Assembly: GCA_023253575.1 (NCBI GenBank)
Contig: JALRGB010000531.1
Coordinates: 1-8,986, forward strand
DNA: 8,986 bases
Reading direction: 5' to 3'
Source: Verrucomicrobiales bacterium
Lineage (GTDB): Bacteria; Verrucomicrobiota; Verrucomicrobiia; Verrucomicrobiales; V1-33
Within the stretch, counting starts at the first letter, position 1; every line of letters starts with the position of its first letter. The translations under genes and the position numbers were made by a program. Shown one piece after another: positions 1-6,760 of the stretch. The notes beneath the pieces are model-generated. The model did not search any database, was not told where the DNA came from, and was given only the letters and a program-made list of their open reading frames with translations.

Positions 1-107
1 TGGCAGTGACCGCTCGACTGGAGTGATGGGGCGTGCAGGTCCCTCAGTCCCACTTCTGGAATCTCTCCTTGACCGGGGGGTGAATCAATTCAGGTTCGTT
101 TATTCTT

Positions 108-136
108 TCCGGTTCGCACCGTAGTGGTGAACCGGA
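108..136. repeat. Imperfect inverted repeat (hairpin) upstream of mreB
   Basis: TCCGGTT (108-114) is the reverse complement of AACCGGA (130-136). Inside it, CACC (117-120) pairs with GGTG (126-129) around the loop GTAGT, leaving a two-base bulge (CG, 115-116). The result is an 11-bp stem. No T-run follows, so it does not look like an intrinsic terminator. It could be an operator or an mRNA leader hairpin; which of these is unknown. Confidence 0.45.
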
Positions 137-138
137 GT

Positions 139-154
139 GACCGGACATCCGGTC
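139..154. repeat. Inverted repeat GACCGGA-CA-TCCGGTC
   Basis: Two perfect 7-bp arms (139-145 and 148-154) are separated by the dinucleotide CA. It lies two bases after the preceding hairpin and shares the ACCGGA/TCCGGT core, so the two together look like a tandem dyad array. A two-base spacer is too tight for a stable RNA hairpin loop without opening the closing pairs, which favours a DNA-binding site over an RNA structure. No regulator is identified. Confidence 0.4.
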
Positions 155-222
155 TTTCCGGGGGGACGCTGCGGGCGGTTTGTGCTGTCGCCCAAAGTGG
201 GTGTGTGGGCAGGAAGGTCCCG

Positions 223-228
223 TATACT
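223..228 (+). promoter_or_regulatory. Possible -10 box (TATACT) for mreB
   Basis: TATACT matches the sigma-70 -10 consensus at five of six positions and lies 87 nt before the chosen mreB ATG. No good -35 hexamer is seen 16-18 nt upstream, where the sequence is GT-rich (GGTGTGTG-like), and there is no extended -10 TG. It is a weak candidate only. Confidence 0.2.
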
Positions 229-315
229 TTGCGCCACTGCGGCTTTTTTCCCGTCGGGATGAAAGTCCGCCCTCACCCTTTACGTTCCCCTTTCCTTTTG
301 AACTTTTTCCAACGC

Positions 316-1344
316 ATGTTTGGCAAACTCTTTGGCTTTTTCTCCAGTGACATCGGTATCGATCTCGGCACAGCGAATACTCTCGTCTATGTCAAAGATC
401 GCGGCATCGTCCTCCGAGAACCATCCGTCGTCGCCGTCAAATACGGTACCAATGAAGTCCTAGCCGTCGGCGATGACGCTAAACGAATGCTCGGCAGAAC
501 ACCGGGTAACATCGTCGCCATCCGCCCACTCCGCGATGGCGTCATCGCCGATTTCGACGTCACCGAAGCCATGCTCCGGCACTTCATCCGCAAAGTGCAC
601 AGCCGCCGCGGTCTCGTCCGGCCTCGCGTCGTCATCGCCGTCCCATCCGGCATCACCGAAGTGGAAAAACGCGCCGTCAAAGAAAGCGCCCTCCAAGCCG
701 GTGCCCGCGAGGTCTACATGATCGAAGAACCCATGGCCGCCGCCATCGGCGTCGGCCTGCCCGTGCAAGAAGCCAGTGGCAATATGATCGTCGACATCGG
801 CGGCGGCACCACCGAGGTCGCCCTCATCTCACTCTCAGGCATCGTCTACAGCCGCAGCGTGCGCGTCGCCGGTGACGAACTGGACGAAGCCATCGTCCAG
901 TACATGAAACGAGCCTACTCACTCATGATCGGTGAACGCACCGCCGAAGAAATTAAGATTCGCATCGGCTCAGCCTACCCGATCGAAAAAGAAATGACCA
1001 TGGAAGTCAAAGGCCGTGACATGGTCGCCGGTCTGCCCAAAACCATCACCATCACCAGTCAGGAAGTACGAGAAGCCCTCGTCGAACCCCTGAATACTAT
1101 CGTCGATGCCGTGCGCGTCACCCTCGAGCGATGCCCACCTGAACTCTCCGCTGACCTCGTCGACCGCGGGATCATGCTCGCCGGCGGCGGGGCCCTCCTC
1201 CGAGGGTTTGATAAACTCCTGCAAGAAGAAACCGGCCTGCCCGTCCACATCGCCGATGACCCGCTCAGCGCCGTTGGCGTTGGCACCGGTATGGTGCTCA
1301 ATGAGCTGGCTTTCCTGCAAAGGGTCGCCAGCATGGAGGCGTGA
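316..1344 (+). CDS. mreB: Rod shape-determining protein MreB (bacterial actin)
   Basis: MreB is an ATP-dependent actin homologue that forms membrane-bound filaments under the inner membrane and steers the elongasome. From the ATG at 316 the protein is 342 residues, close to the usual MreB length of about 345. The N-terminus MFGKLFGFF is a short amphipathic membrane-binding segment. The phosphate-1 motif DLGTANT is at residues 16-22, phosphate-2 DIGGGTTEV at 160-168 and the adenosine motif AGGGALLRG at 289-297; EEPMAAAIG is also present. An upstream GTG (124) or ATG (259) in the same frame would add residues unlike any MreB N-terminus, so 316 is preferred although it has no Shine-Dalgarno site. 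It is the first gene of mreBCD-mrdA-rng. Identification is near certain; the start is well supported by family alignment. Confidence 0.97.
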   Translation: MFGKLFGFFSSDIGIDLGTANTLVYVKDRGIVLREPSVVAVKYGTNEVLAVGDDAKRMLGRTPGNIVAIRPLRDGVIADFDVTEAMLRHFIRKVHSRRGLVRPRVVIAVPSGITEVEKRAVKESALQAGAREVYMIEEPMAAAIGVGLPVQEASGNMIVDIGGGTTEVALISLSGIVYSRSVRVAGDELDEAIVQYMKRAYSLMIGERTAEEIKIRIGSAYPIEKEMTMEVKGRDMVAGLPKTITITSQEVREALVEPLNTIVDAVRVTLERCPPELSADLVDRGIMLAGGGALLRGFDKLLQEETGLPVHIADDPLSAVGVGTGMVLNELAFLQRVASMEA

Positions 1345-1366
1345 CCGGGTCGTCCCTCTCCCCACC

Positions 1367-2230
1367 ATGAGGCAACTCAACATCATGGCCCTGCTGGTTT
1401 TTCTCGGCGCGGTCGGGTGGATCTTCACCTGGCCAGACCCGGCCGCCCATGCCGTCAAAAAACGGATCATGTCCGTTTTCTCACCTTTCATGCGCACCGG
1501 CACCGCCATTCAGGAAAACATCTCCACCCTCTCCGCACCCGCCCGCACCCCGTCACAAATGGCCGCGGAAAATGCCTCCCTGCACCTGCAAATCGAACGC
1601 CAACAGATCCTGAGCGAAGAATACGACCGCGTCGTCCGCGAAAATAATGAACTGCGCGGCATGCTCAGCTTCGCCAAAAATCACCCACTCCACCTCACCA
1701 CCGCCCGCATCCTCACCCGCCACACCGCCACCTACTGGAGTACCGCCCTCATCGATCGCGGCCTCGCCGATAACCTCGCCCCAGACTTGCCCGTTCGCAC
1801 CGCCGAAGGCCTAGTCGGTAAAATCGTCCACCTCTACGACCGCGAATCCGAGGTTCTCTTCATCACCGACGAAACCTGCAAAGTCGCCGTTCGCATCGAA
1901 GGCACCACCGAACAAGGCATCCTCACCGGCGTGCGCGGCATCACCAGCCGCTCGCCAGAATTGCGCATCACTTACCTCCCCAGCGAAGCCATCGTCCCCG
2001 TCGGCGCCAAAGTCTTCACCTCTGGTAAAGGCACCGTCTTCCCGCCAGACATCCTCGTCGGTGAAATCATCCGGTTTAATAAACTCGACGACGGCGGCGA
2101 AGCCGTGGTCAGACCAGCCGTCGACTTCGACAAAATCAAATACGTCTTTGTCATCGACCGCTCCCCCGCCGCCAGCGCGCCACCCGCCGCCACCACCCCC
2201 CCACCACGCCCGGAGGTGGCTCCGCAATGA
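1367..2230 (+). CDS. mreC: Rod shape-determining protein MreC
   Basis: MreC is a periplasmic elongasome scaffold anchored in the inner membrane; it links MreB/MreD to PBP2 and activates it. The 287-residue protein has one N-terminal transmembrane helix (about residues 5-21), a coiled coil rich in Glu, Asn, Arg and Leu (about 64-101) and then the two-part beta domain (about 108-262), including the stretches VGKIVHLYD and TSGKGTVFPPDILVGEI typical of MreC. A short Ala/Pro-rich tail (about 266-287) ends it. The frame stays open far upstream inside mreB, but family alignment and the membrane helix place the start at the ATG at 1367, 22 nt after the mreB stop. No Shine-Dalgarno lies at the proper distance; GGAGG occurs 28 nt upstream, inside the end of mreB. 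Its TGA overlaps the mreD ATG. Confidence 0.95.
   Translation: MRQLNIMALLVFLGAVGWIFTWPDPAAHAVKKRIMSVFSPFMRTGTAIQENISTLSAPARTPSQMAAENASLHLQIERQQILSEEYDRVVRENNELRGMLSFAKNHPLHLTTARILTRHTATYWSTALIDRGLADNLAPDLPVRTAEGLVGKIVHLYDRESEVLFITDETCKVAVRIEGTTEQGILTGVRGITSRSPELRITYLPSEAIVPVGAKVFTSGKGTVFPPDILVGEIIRFNKLDDGGEAVVRPAVDFDKIKYVFVIDRSPAASAPPAATTPPPRPEVAPQ
2212..2217 (+). promoter_or_regulatory. Shine-Dalgarno site for mreD (GGAGGT)
   Basis: GGAGGT lies within the last codons of mreC, nine bases before the mreD ATG. It is the only strong anti-16S-like site in front of any gene in the window. With the ATGA overlap, it suggests mreD is translated both by coupling and by its own ribosome binding. Confidence 0.6.
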
Positions 2231-2820
2231 ACTTCTGCCTCTCTCTCGCCCTCGGGCTGGCCTTGTCGTTTCTCGCCCAAGAATTCCTCCCCGCCGTGCC
2301 TTGGGCCTACGAGGCCAGACTGCTGCTCGTGCCCATCGTCTTCTTCGCCTGCGCGGTCGCCCTGCGGTTCCCAGTCATGCTCCTCTTCGCCTTCGCCACT
2401 GGCTTCGTCTGGGATGCCCGCCACCTCGTCATCGACACCGCCCCCGCCAGCGAACAAGTCTTTCACGCCTCTTCATCGCTGGAGGCCGCCAGCCCGTCGT
2501 TCGGCTACTCCATCCTCCTCTACGGCCTGCTCGGCTCCCTCATGCAGGGCATCCGCCCGCTCTTCCGCCGCGGCCGCTGGGAATTGCCCGTCCTCATGTG
2601 CGGCCTCGGAACCGCCCTCCTCCTCACCCTCGAACACCTCTGGTTCTGCTTCCTCCGCGGCCGCTTCTTCTTCTCCGAAGCCGTCTGGCTCAACATCGGC
2701 ACCACCGCCCTCCTCTCCATGATGATCTCACCCGTCATCTTCCTCCTCGTCCATAAACTGTCCCGCCTCTCCGGCTACCAGATTCGCTACGACGGCCTCG
2801 AACTGAAACGCGCATGGTGA
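2227..2820 (+). CDS. mreD: Rod shape-determining protein MreD
   Basis: MreD is a small polytopic inner-membrane protein of the elongasome that associates with MreC and PBP2. The 197-residue sequence is strongly hydrophobic, with about five or six transmembrane segments (roughly 2-20, 32-48, 49-63, 93-110, 119-138 and 151-175). The motif GFVWDAR after the third helix corresponds to the conserved Gly/Asp region of MreD proteins. Sequence identity is characteristically low in this family, so the call rests on hydropathy, length and its place between mreC and mrdA. The start overlaps the mreC stop (ATGA) and has a good Shine-Dalgarno site; the end overlaps mrdA by 7 nt. The arrangement implies tight translational coupling. 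Confidence 0.92.
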   Translation: MNFCLSLALGLALSFLAQEFLPAVPWAYEARLLLVPIVFFACAVALRFPVMLLFAFATGFVWDARHLVIDTAPASEQVFHASSSLEAASPSFGYSILLYGLLGSLMQGIRPLFRRGRWELPVLMCGLGTALLLTLEHLWFCFLRGRFFFSEAVWLNIGTTALLSMMISPVIFLLVHKLSRLSGYQIRYDGLELKRAW

Positions 2821-5057
2821 CCCGCTACGTCATCCGACTCTACCTCTTCGGCCTCATCCTCGCCGCCGGGTTCGCCATGCTCCTGTGGCGCCTCTGGGTC
2901 GTCCAAATCGAGGAACATAAAAAATACCTCGCCCAGCTGCCCCAAGCCGCCCTCATGATCCAACGCACCGCCGGCATCCGCGGCGAAATCAAAGATCGCA
3001 ACGGCATCCCCCTCGCCACCAATCGCGTCAGCTACGAAATCAAACTCGACCTGCGCGAAATCGAACGACTGTACAAAAGCCGCCATCAAGACGTCCCCAA
3101 ACGCACCTACCTCGTCAACGATAAGTTCGGCACCCGGCGCCACCGCGAAGAATCCGACATCTTCGCCATGTACGCCGCCGAAGTCGCCCCCCAGCTGGAA
3201 CGCCTCAACCTGCTCGTCGATCTAAACTCCGACGAAATGCGCACTCACTACCGCACCAACCGCGGTATCATCCCGTTCACCTATCGCAAAGAAGTCGACT
3301 TCAACGAAATCGCCCTCGTCGCCGAACAAAGCCAGTTCCTCAACGGCGTCACCATCTCCAAACGCACCCTCCGACGGTACCCGTTCGGCGCCATGCTCGG
3401 ACACGTCCTCGGCTACGTGAAACAACGCGGCGAACTCTACATCCCGCCAGAAGACGCCGGACGGTTCGACTTCTACGAAGGCGATGATGAAGGCATCGCC
3501 GGAGTCGAACAAACCATGAATCACATCCTCAGCGCCCGCTCCGGCCAGCGCGTCTTTCCCAAGGACGAAAAAGGAAGGATCGTTCACGACGAATTGATGG
3601 ACCGCCGTATCGACCCCATCAAAGGCCATGACGTCTTCCTCACCATCGACGTCCGCCTCCAGTCCATCGCCGAACTAGCCCTGCGCGAGGCCGGCGTCGG
3701 ACGCGGCGCCGCCGTCATGATCGATCCTCAAAATGGCGACGTCCTCGCCCTCGTCTCCCTGCCCAGCTACGATCCGAACAAATTCATCCCGGAAATCGAA
3801 CTCAATGACTGGAAAGCGTACGAGAATGATCCCTCGCTCCCACTCATGAATCGCGCGCTCTCCGCCTACCCTCCCGGCAGTATCTACAAAGTGCCCGTCG
3901 CCCTCGCCGGTTGCGTCCGCGGTCAGTCGCGACGCATCTTCATGTGCGGCGGAGGCATGCAGTTCGGGGGCCACTTCGCCAAATGCACCGGCAGTCATGG
4001 CATGATCGGCCTCAGCGACGCCCTCATGCGCTCATGCAATGGCTTCTTCTACCGCTACGGCATCGCCACCGGTATCAAATCCATCGATCTCGTCGGCGAT
4101 TGGTTCAACCTCGGCCAACCCACCGGCATCGAACTGCCTCGCGAGGACGGCGGTCTGCTCCCCAGCCCAGATGAGGCCGGCACCAGCGATACTTGGTCCG
4201 AAGCCCAGACCGCCTTCACCTCGATCGGTCAAGGCCAAGTCCTCACCACCCCGCTGCAAATGTGCTCGGTCGCCGCCACCGTGGCCCACGGCCGCCATTC
4301 CTACCGCCCACGGTTGCTCAGCAAAACCTACGACCACGCCGAAAAAACCGAGACGCCCAATCCCCCGCGCCTGCAAGCCGACTTGGTCGAAAAAGGCGCT
4401 ACCCCCCAAGACCTCGAACTCGTCCGCAAAGGGCTCTGGAAAGTCGTCAATGGCGAAGCCGGCACCGCTCGCGGTATCAAATCCAAAGAATATGAAATCG
4501 CCGGCAAAACCGGCACCGCCCAAGCTTGGCTCGAAGGCAAATCCCACAAGGATGACAAAAATAAGGACTTTAAAACGTGGTTCATCGCCTTCGCCCCGTA
4601 CGAGAACCCCAAATACGCCCTCTGTGTCTTCGTGGAAAACGGCCTCTCCGGCGGCGGCACCTCCGCCCCGATCGCCGCCCGCATCCTGAAACAAGCCATG
4701 GCCATGGACAAGGGCACCTTCACCCCACCACTCCAGCCGCTGCCCGAAGCCAAAGGCCACTTCGATCACCTCGAACGCACCGTCTACGCCGATGACCCCG
4801 TAGACGCCGCCATCCTCGCCGCCGCCGCCGCCACTGAAGAGGCCGCCGTCGTCGAAGCCGAACCTCCAACCACCCAAAAACCCGTTACTTCTTCCCGCCG
4901 CCCAAAAACCGCCGCCCCACAGCCGCAAATCAAGTCGCGCTCCAATGCCGAAGGCCGCAGCGCCCGCACCTCCACCCCCTCCCGCCCAACCGCCAACCCT
5001 CCCACTCCCTCCCGCCTTCCCAAGGACCCACTTCTCAAAAGCGGTCAGGCCCGGTAG
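2814..5057 (+). CDS. mrdA: Penicillin-binding protein 2, elongasome DD-transpeptidase
   Basis: A class B PBP that cross-links peptidoglycan during elongation, working with RodA and activated by MreC. It has one N-terminal membrane anchor (about residues 5-26), a dimerisation/pedestal domain beginning near GIRGEIKDRNGIPLA, then the transpeptidase domain. Catalytic motifs: SIYK with nucleophile Ser356 and Lys359; SCN at 407-409; KTG at 565-567. Residues Cys378, Cys391, His395 and Cys408 form a Cys/His cluster around the SxN motif that resembles a metal site reported in some PBP2s. At 747 residues it is about 100 longer than usual; the excess is a low-complexity Ala/Pro/Ser/Thr/Arg-rich tail from about 633 to the end. 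The ATG at 2814 overlaps the end of mreD, with no clear Shine-Dalgarno. mrdB/rodA, often adjacent to mrdA, is not found in this window. Confidence 0.95.
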   Translation: MVTRYVIRLYLFGLILAAGFAMLLWRLWVVQIEEHKKYLAQLPQAALMIQRTAGIRGEIKDRNGIPLATNRVSYEIKLDLREIERLYKSRHQDVPKRTYLVNDKFGTRRHREESDIFAMYAAEVAPQLERLNLLVDLNSDEMRTHYRTNRGIIPFTYRKEVDFNEIALVAEQSQFLNGVTISKRTLRRYPFGAMLGHVLGYVKQRGELYIPPEDAGRFDFYEGDDEGIAGVEQTMNHILSARSGQRVFPKDEKGRIVHDELMDRRIDPIKGHDVFLTIDVRLQSIAELALREAGVGRGAAVMIDPQNGDVLALVSLPSYDPNKFIPEIELNDWKAYENDPSLPLMNRALSAYPPGSIYKVPVALAGCVRGQSRRIFMCGGGMQFGGHFAKCTGSHGMIGLSDALMRSCNGFFYRYGIATGIKSIDLVGDWFNLGQPTGIELPREDGGLLPSPDEAGTSDTWSEAQTAFTSIGQGQVLTTPLQMCSVAATVAHGRHSYRPRLLSKTYDHAEKTETPNPPRLQADLVEKGATPQDLELVRKGLWKVVNGEAGTARGIKSKEYEIAGKTGTAQAWLEGKSHKDDKNKDFKTWFIAFAPYENPKYALCVFVENGLSGGGTSAPIAARILKQAMAMDKGTFTPPLQPLPEAKGHFDHLERTVYADDPVDAAILAAAAATEEAAVVEAEPPTTQKPVTSSRRPKTAAPQPQIKSRSNAEGRSARTSTPSRPTANPPTPSRLPKDPLLKSGQAR
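4710..5054 (+). repeat. Low-complexity C-terminal tail of PBP2
   Basis: This part of mrdA codes about 115 residues after the transpeptidase fold. It contains a poly-Ala run encoded by tandem GCC codons (about 4805-4832), then an acidic Glu/Ala stretch, then a basic Pro/Ser/Thr/Arg-rich end. No domain is recognised. The tail is periplasmic if the single-anchor topology holds, and it is probably disordered. Confidence 0.7.
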
Positions 5058-5113
5058 CCTGAACGCAGACCCCCACCATCTTACCCATATCCCCTGAACC
5101 CCAATTGAAAGCG
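5058..5113 (+). other. mrdA-rng spacer, C-rich, no terminator
   Basis: The 56-nt gap contains no stem-loop with a T-run, so read-through from mrdA into rng is likely. It is C-rich and lacks a Shine-Dalgarno site before rng. Confidence 0.5.
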
Positions 5114-6700
5114 ATGATTCGCGCCATCAAAAAATTCTTCGGCATCGGAAGCGACTTCCGCTCCGGCATCAAGATTGTCGTCAATAAGGAAAAACTCGAG
5201 ACCCGCGTCGCCTTGGTCGAAAACGGCATGCTCGAGGAATACACCATCGAACGAAGTGACTCCGACAACGTCGTCGGCAGCATTTTTAAAGGCAAGGTCC
5301 GTAACCTCGAGCCCGGCCTCAAAGCCATGTTCGTCGACCTCGGATTCGAGAAAAACGCCTTTCTTCATTACTGGGATGCCATCCCAGCCGCCCTCGACGA
5401 GGAACTTGAAGCCATCGAACGCGGTGGCAAATCCTCCCGCAAACCGAAGATCACCAGCAAGGACATTCCGACCATCTACCCGGTGGGATCCGAAGTCATG
5501 GTGCAGGTAACCAAAGGCCCCATCGGCAACAAAGGGCCTCGTGTCACCACCAACATCTCGCTCGCCGGTCGCTACATGGTCCTCATGCCCCGCAATGACC
5601 AGTTCGGCATCAGTAAAAAAATCGAAGAACCCAAGGAACGCCTGCGGCTGCGCCGCATCATGGAACGTCTCAGCGTCCCCGAAGGCATGGGCATCATCCT
5701 CCGCACCGCCGCCCTCGGCATGAAGGCCCGCTACTTCGTGCGCGACCTCGCCATGCTCGTCGAACAATGGCAGAAAGTGGAGGAAAATAACGCCTCCATG
5801 AAGTCGCCCGCCCGCGTCTTCAATGAACCCGACCTCGTCGAACGCACCGTCCGCGACTTCCTCACCGAGGAAGTCGATGAAGTCATCTGCGACGACCAAG
5901 CCACCACCGAACGCATGCGCTCCCTCGCCGGCCAGATCAGCCGACGCTCGAAACGCCGCATCCGCCTCCACACCGGCGGACAATCAATCTTCGACCACTT
6001 CGGCGTTCAAAAACAAATCGACAACGCCTTCTTCCGCCAAGTCTGGCTCCCGTGCGGTGGCTACCTCGTCATCGACGAAACCGAGGCCATGATCGCCGTC
6101 GACGTCAATACCGGCCGTAACAAAGGCTCCAAAGACCTCGATAAAACTATCCTTCAGACCAACCTCGAAGCCGCCGCCGAGGTCGCTCGCCAAGTCCGCC
6201 TGCGCAATATCGGCGGACTCATCGTCGTCGACTTCATCGACATGAAGGCAGAACGCGACCGCAAAGCCGTCTACAAGGTGATGAAGGACGGTCTCAAACG
6301 AGACAAAGCCAAAACGCAGGTTCTCCCCATCTCCCCGTTCGGGTTGATGGAAATGACCCGCCAGCGACTCCACGAAAGTCTCAGCACTTCCATTTTCGAC
6401 CCGTGCCCGTACTGCCATGGCACCGGCCGCATCAAAACTCCCACCAGCATGTCGGTGGAACTCCAGCGCAAACTCCACGCCCTGCTCCCCTCTTTGCCAG
6501 AAAATCAAAGAGACGTCCTCATCGTGGTCCATCCCGAAGTCATGCAACGCCTCCGCAAGGAAGACGCCGAACACCTCATGGAAATCGAACGCCGCCACCT
6601 CTGCCGCCTCACATTCCGCGCCGATGCCGCCTTCCACCGCGAGAAAATCGTCATCGCCGATGCCAATAACGGCACTGAATTAGTCAAATCAGGCGCCTAA
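5114..6700 (+). CDS. rng: Ribonuclease G/E family endoribonuclease
   Basis: A single-strand-specific, 5'-end-sensing endoribonuclease for rRNA maturation and mRNA decay. From the ATG at 5114 it has 528 residues: an N-terminal extension (MIRAIKKFFGIG), an S1-like domain (about 35-145, with FKGKV and ISLAGRYMVLMP), then the RNase H-like and DNase I-like catalytic region. Asp330 (in VDVNTGR) and Asp373 (in VDFIDM) match the Mg-binding Asp303/Asp346 of E. coli RNase E, and CPYC (431-434) matches the Zn-link Cys404/Cys407; all are offset by exactly 27. There is no long RNase E-type degradosome scaffold, so RNase G is the better name. An in-frame TTG at 5105 would add three residues and cannot be excluded. 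The position after mreBCD-mrdA recalls E. coli mreBCD-maf-rng. Confidence 0.95.
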   Translation: MIRAIKKFFGIGSDFRSGIKIVVNKEKLETRVALVENGMLEEYTIERSDSDNVVGSIFKGKVRNLEPGLKAMFVDLGFEKNAFLHYWDAIPAALDEELEAIERGGKSSRKPKITSKDIPTIYPVGSEVMVQVTKGPIGNKGPRVTTNISLAGRYMVLMPRNDQFGISKKIEEPKERLRLRRIMERLSVPEGMGIILRTAALGMKARYFVRDLAMLVEQWQKVEENNASMKSPARVFNEPDLVERTVRDFLTEEVDEVICDDQATTERMRSLAGQISRRSKRRIRLHTGGQSIFDHFGVQKQIDNAFFRQVWLPCGGYLVIDETEAMIAVDVNTGRNKGSKDLDKTILQTNLEAAAEVARQVRLRNIGGLIVVDFIDMKAERDRKAVYKVMKDGLKRDKAKTQVLPISPFGLMEMTRQRLHESLSTSIFDPCPYCHGTGRIKTPTSMSVELQRKLHALLPSLPENQRDVLIVVHPEVMQRLRKEDAEHLMEIERRHLCRLTFRADAAFHREKIVIADANNGTELVKSGA

Positions 6701-6760
6701 TCCCGCTCGCCATCGCCCTCCCACCCTCTCCCAATTTCCTCCCACCTCCTCCATCCACCC
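6701..6760 (+). promoter_or_regulatory. G-free, C-rich leader between rng and UXS
   Basis: From 6716 to 6762 there is not one G; the bases are mostly C and T. No Shine-Dalgarno site or T-tailed hairpin is present. C-rich, G-poor RNA is the known character of Rho-loading (rut) sites, so this could allow Rho-dependent termination after rng. It could equally be an unstructured translation leader for the next gene. Confidence 0.4.

Larger units (their letters stand above)
1..315 (+). promoter_or_regulatory. Leader region upstream of the mreB operon
   Basis: No convincing gene is seen here. The mreB frame stays open upstream to a GTG at 124, but the extra 64 residues do not resemble the MreB family, so the stretch is treated as leader. 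It holds a cluster of CCGG-centred inverted repeats (108-154), a TATACT hexamer (223-228) and a pyrimidine-rich stretch from about 243 to 315. There is no Shine-Dalgarno sequence before the mreB ATG. The operon promoter is expected in this interval because mreB is the first gene of the run, but the window begins only 315 nt upstream, so a more distal promoter or an upstream co-transcribed gene cannot be excluded. Confidence 0.5.

Noticed and set aside
231..260. Intrinsic terminator at the T-run 243-248
   Set aside because: The preceding sequence can form only about three base pairs (GCC/GGC), too weak for a terminator stem.
124..315. N-terminal extension of MreB from a GTG at 124 (64 extra residues)
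   Set aside because: The added sequence is Arg/Gly/Cys-rich, unlike MreB, and overlaps the dyad cluster. The ATG at 316 gives the family's normal length and amphipathic N-terminus.
5081..5983. 300-codon open frame on the minus strand inside rng
   Set aside because: It is antisense to strongly conserved RNase G sequence, rich in Asp/Gly/Phe/Glu as expected from the complement of GC-biased codons, and shows no recognisable motif. Similar minus-strand frames at 4032-4928, 5984-6637 and 6689-7375 are rejected for the same reason.
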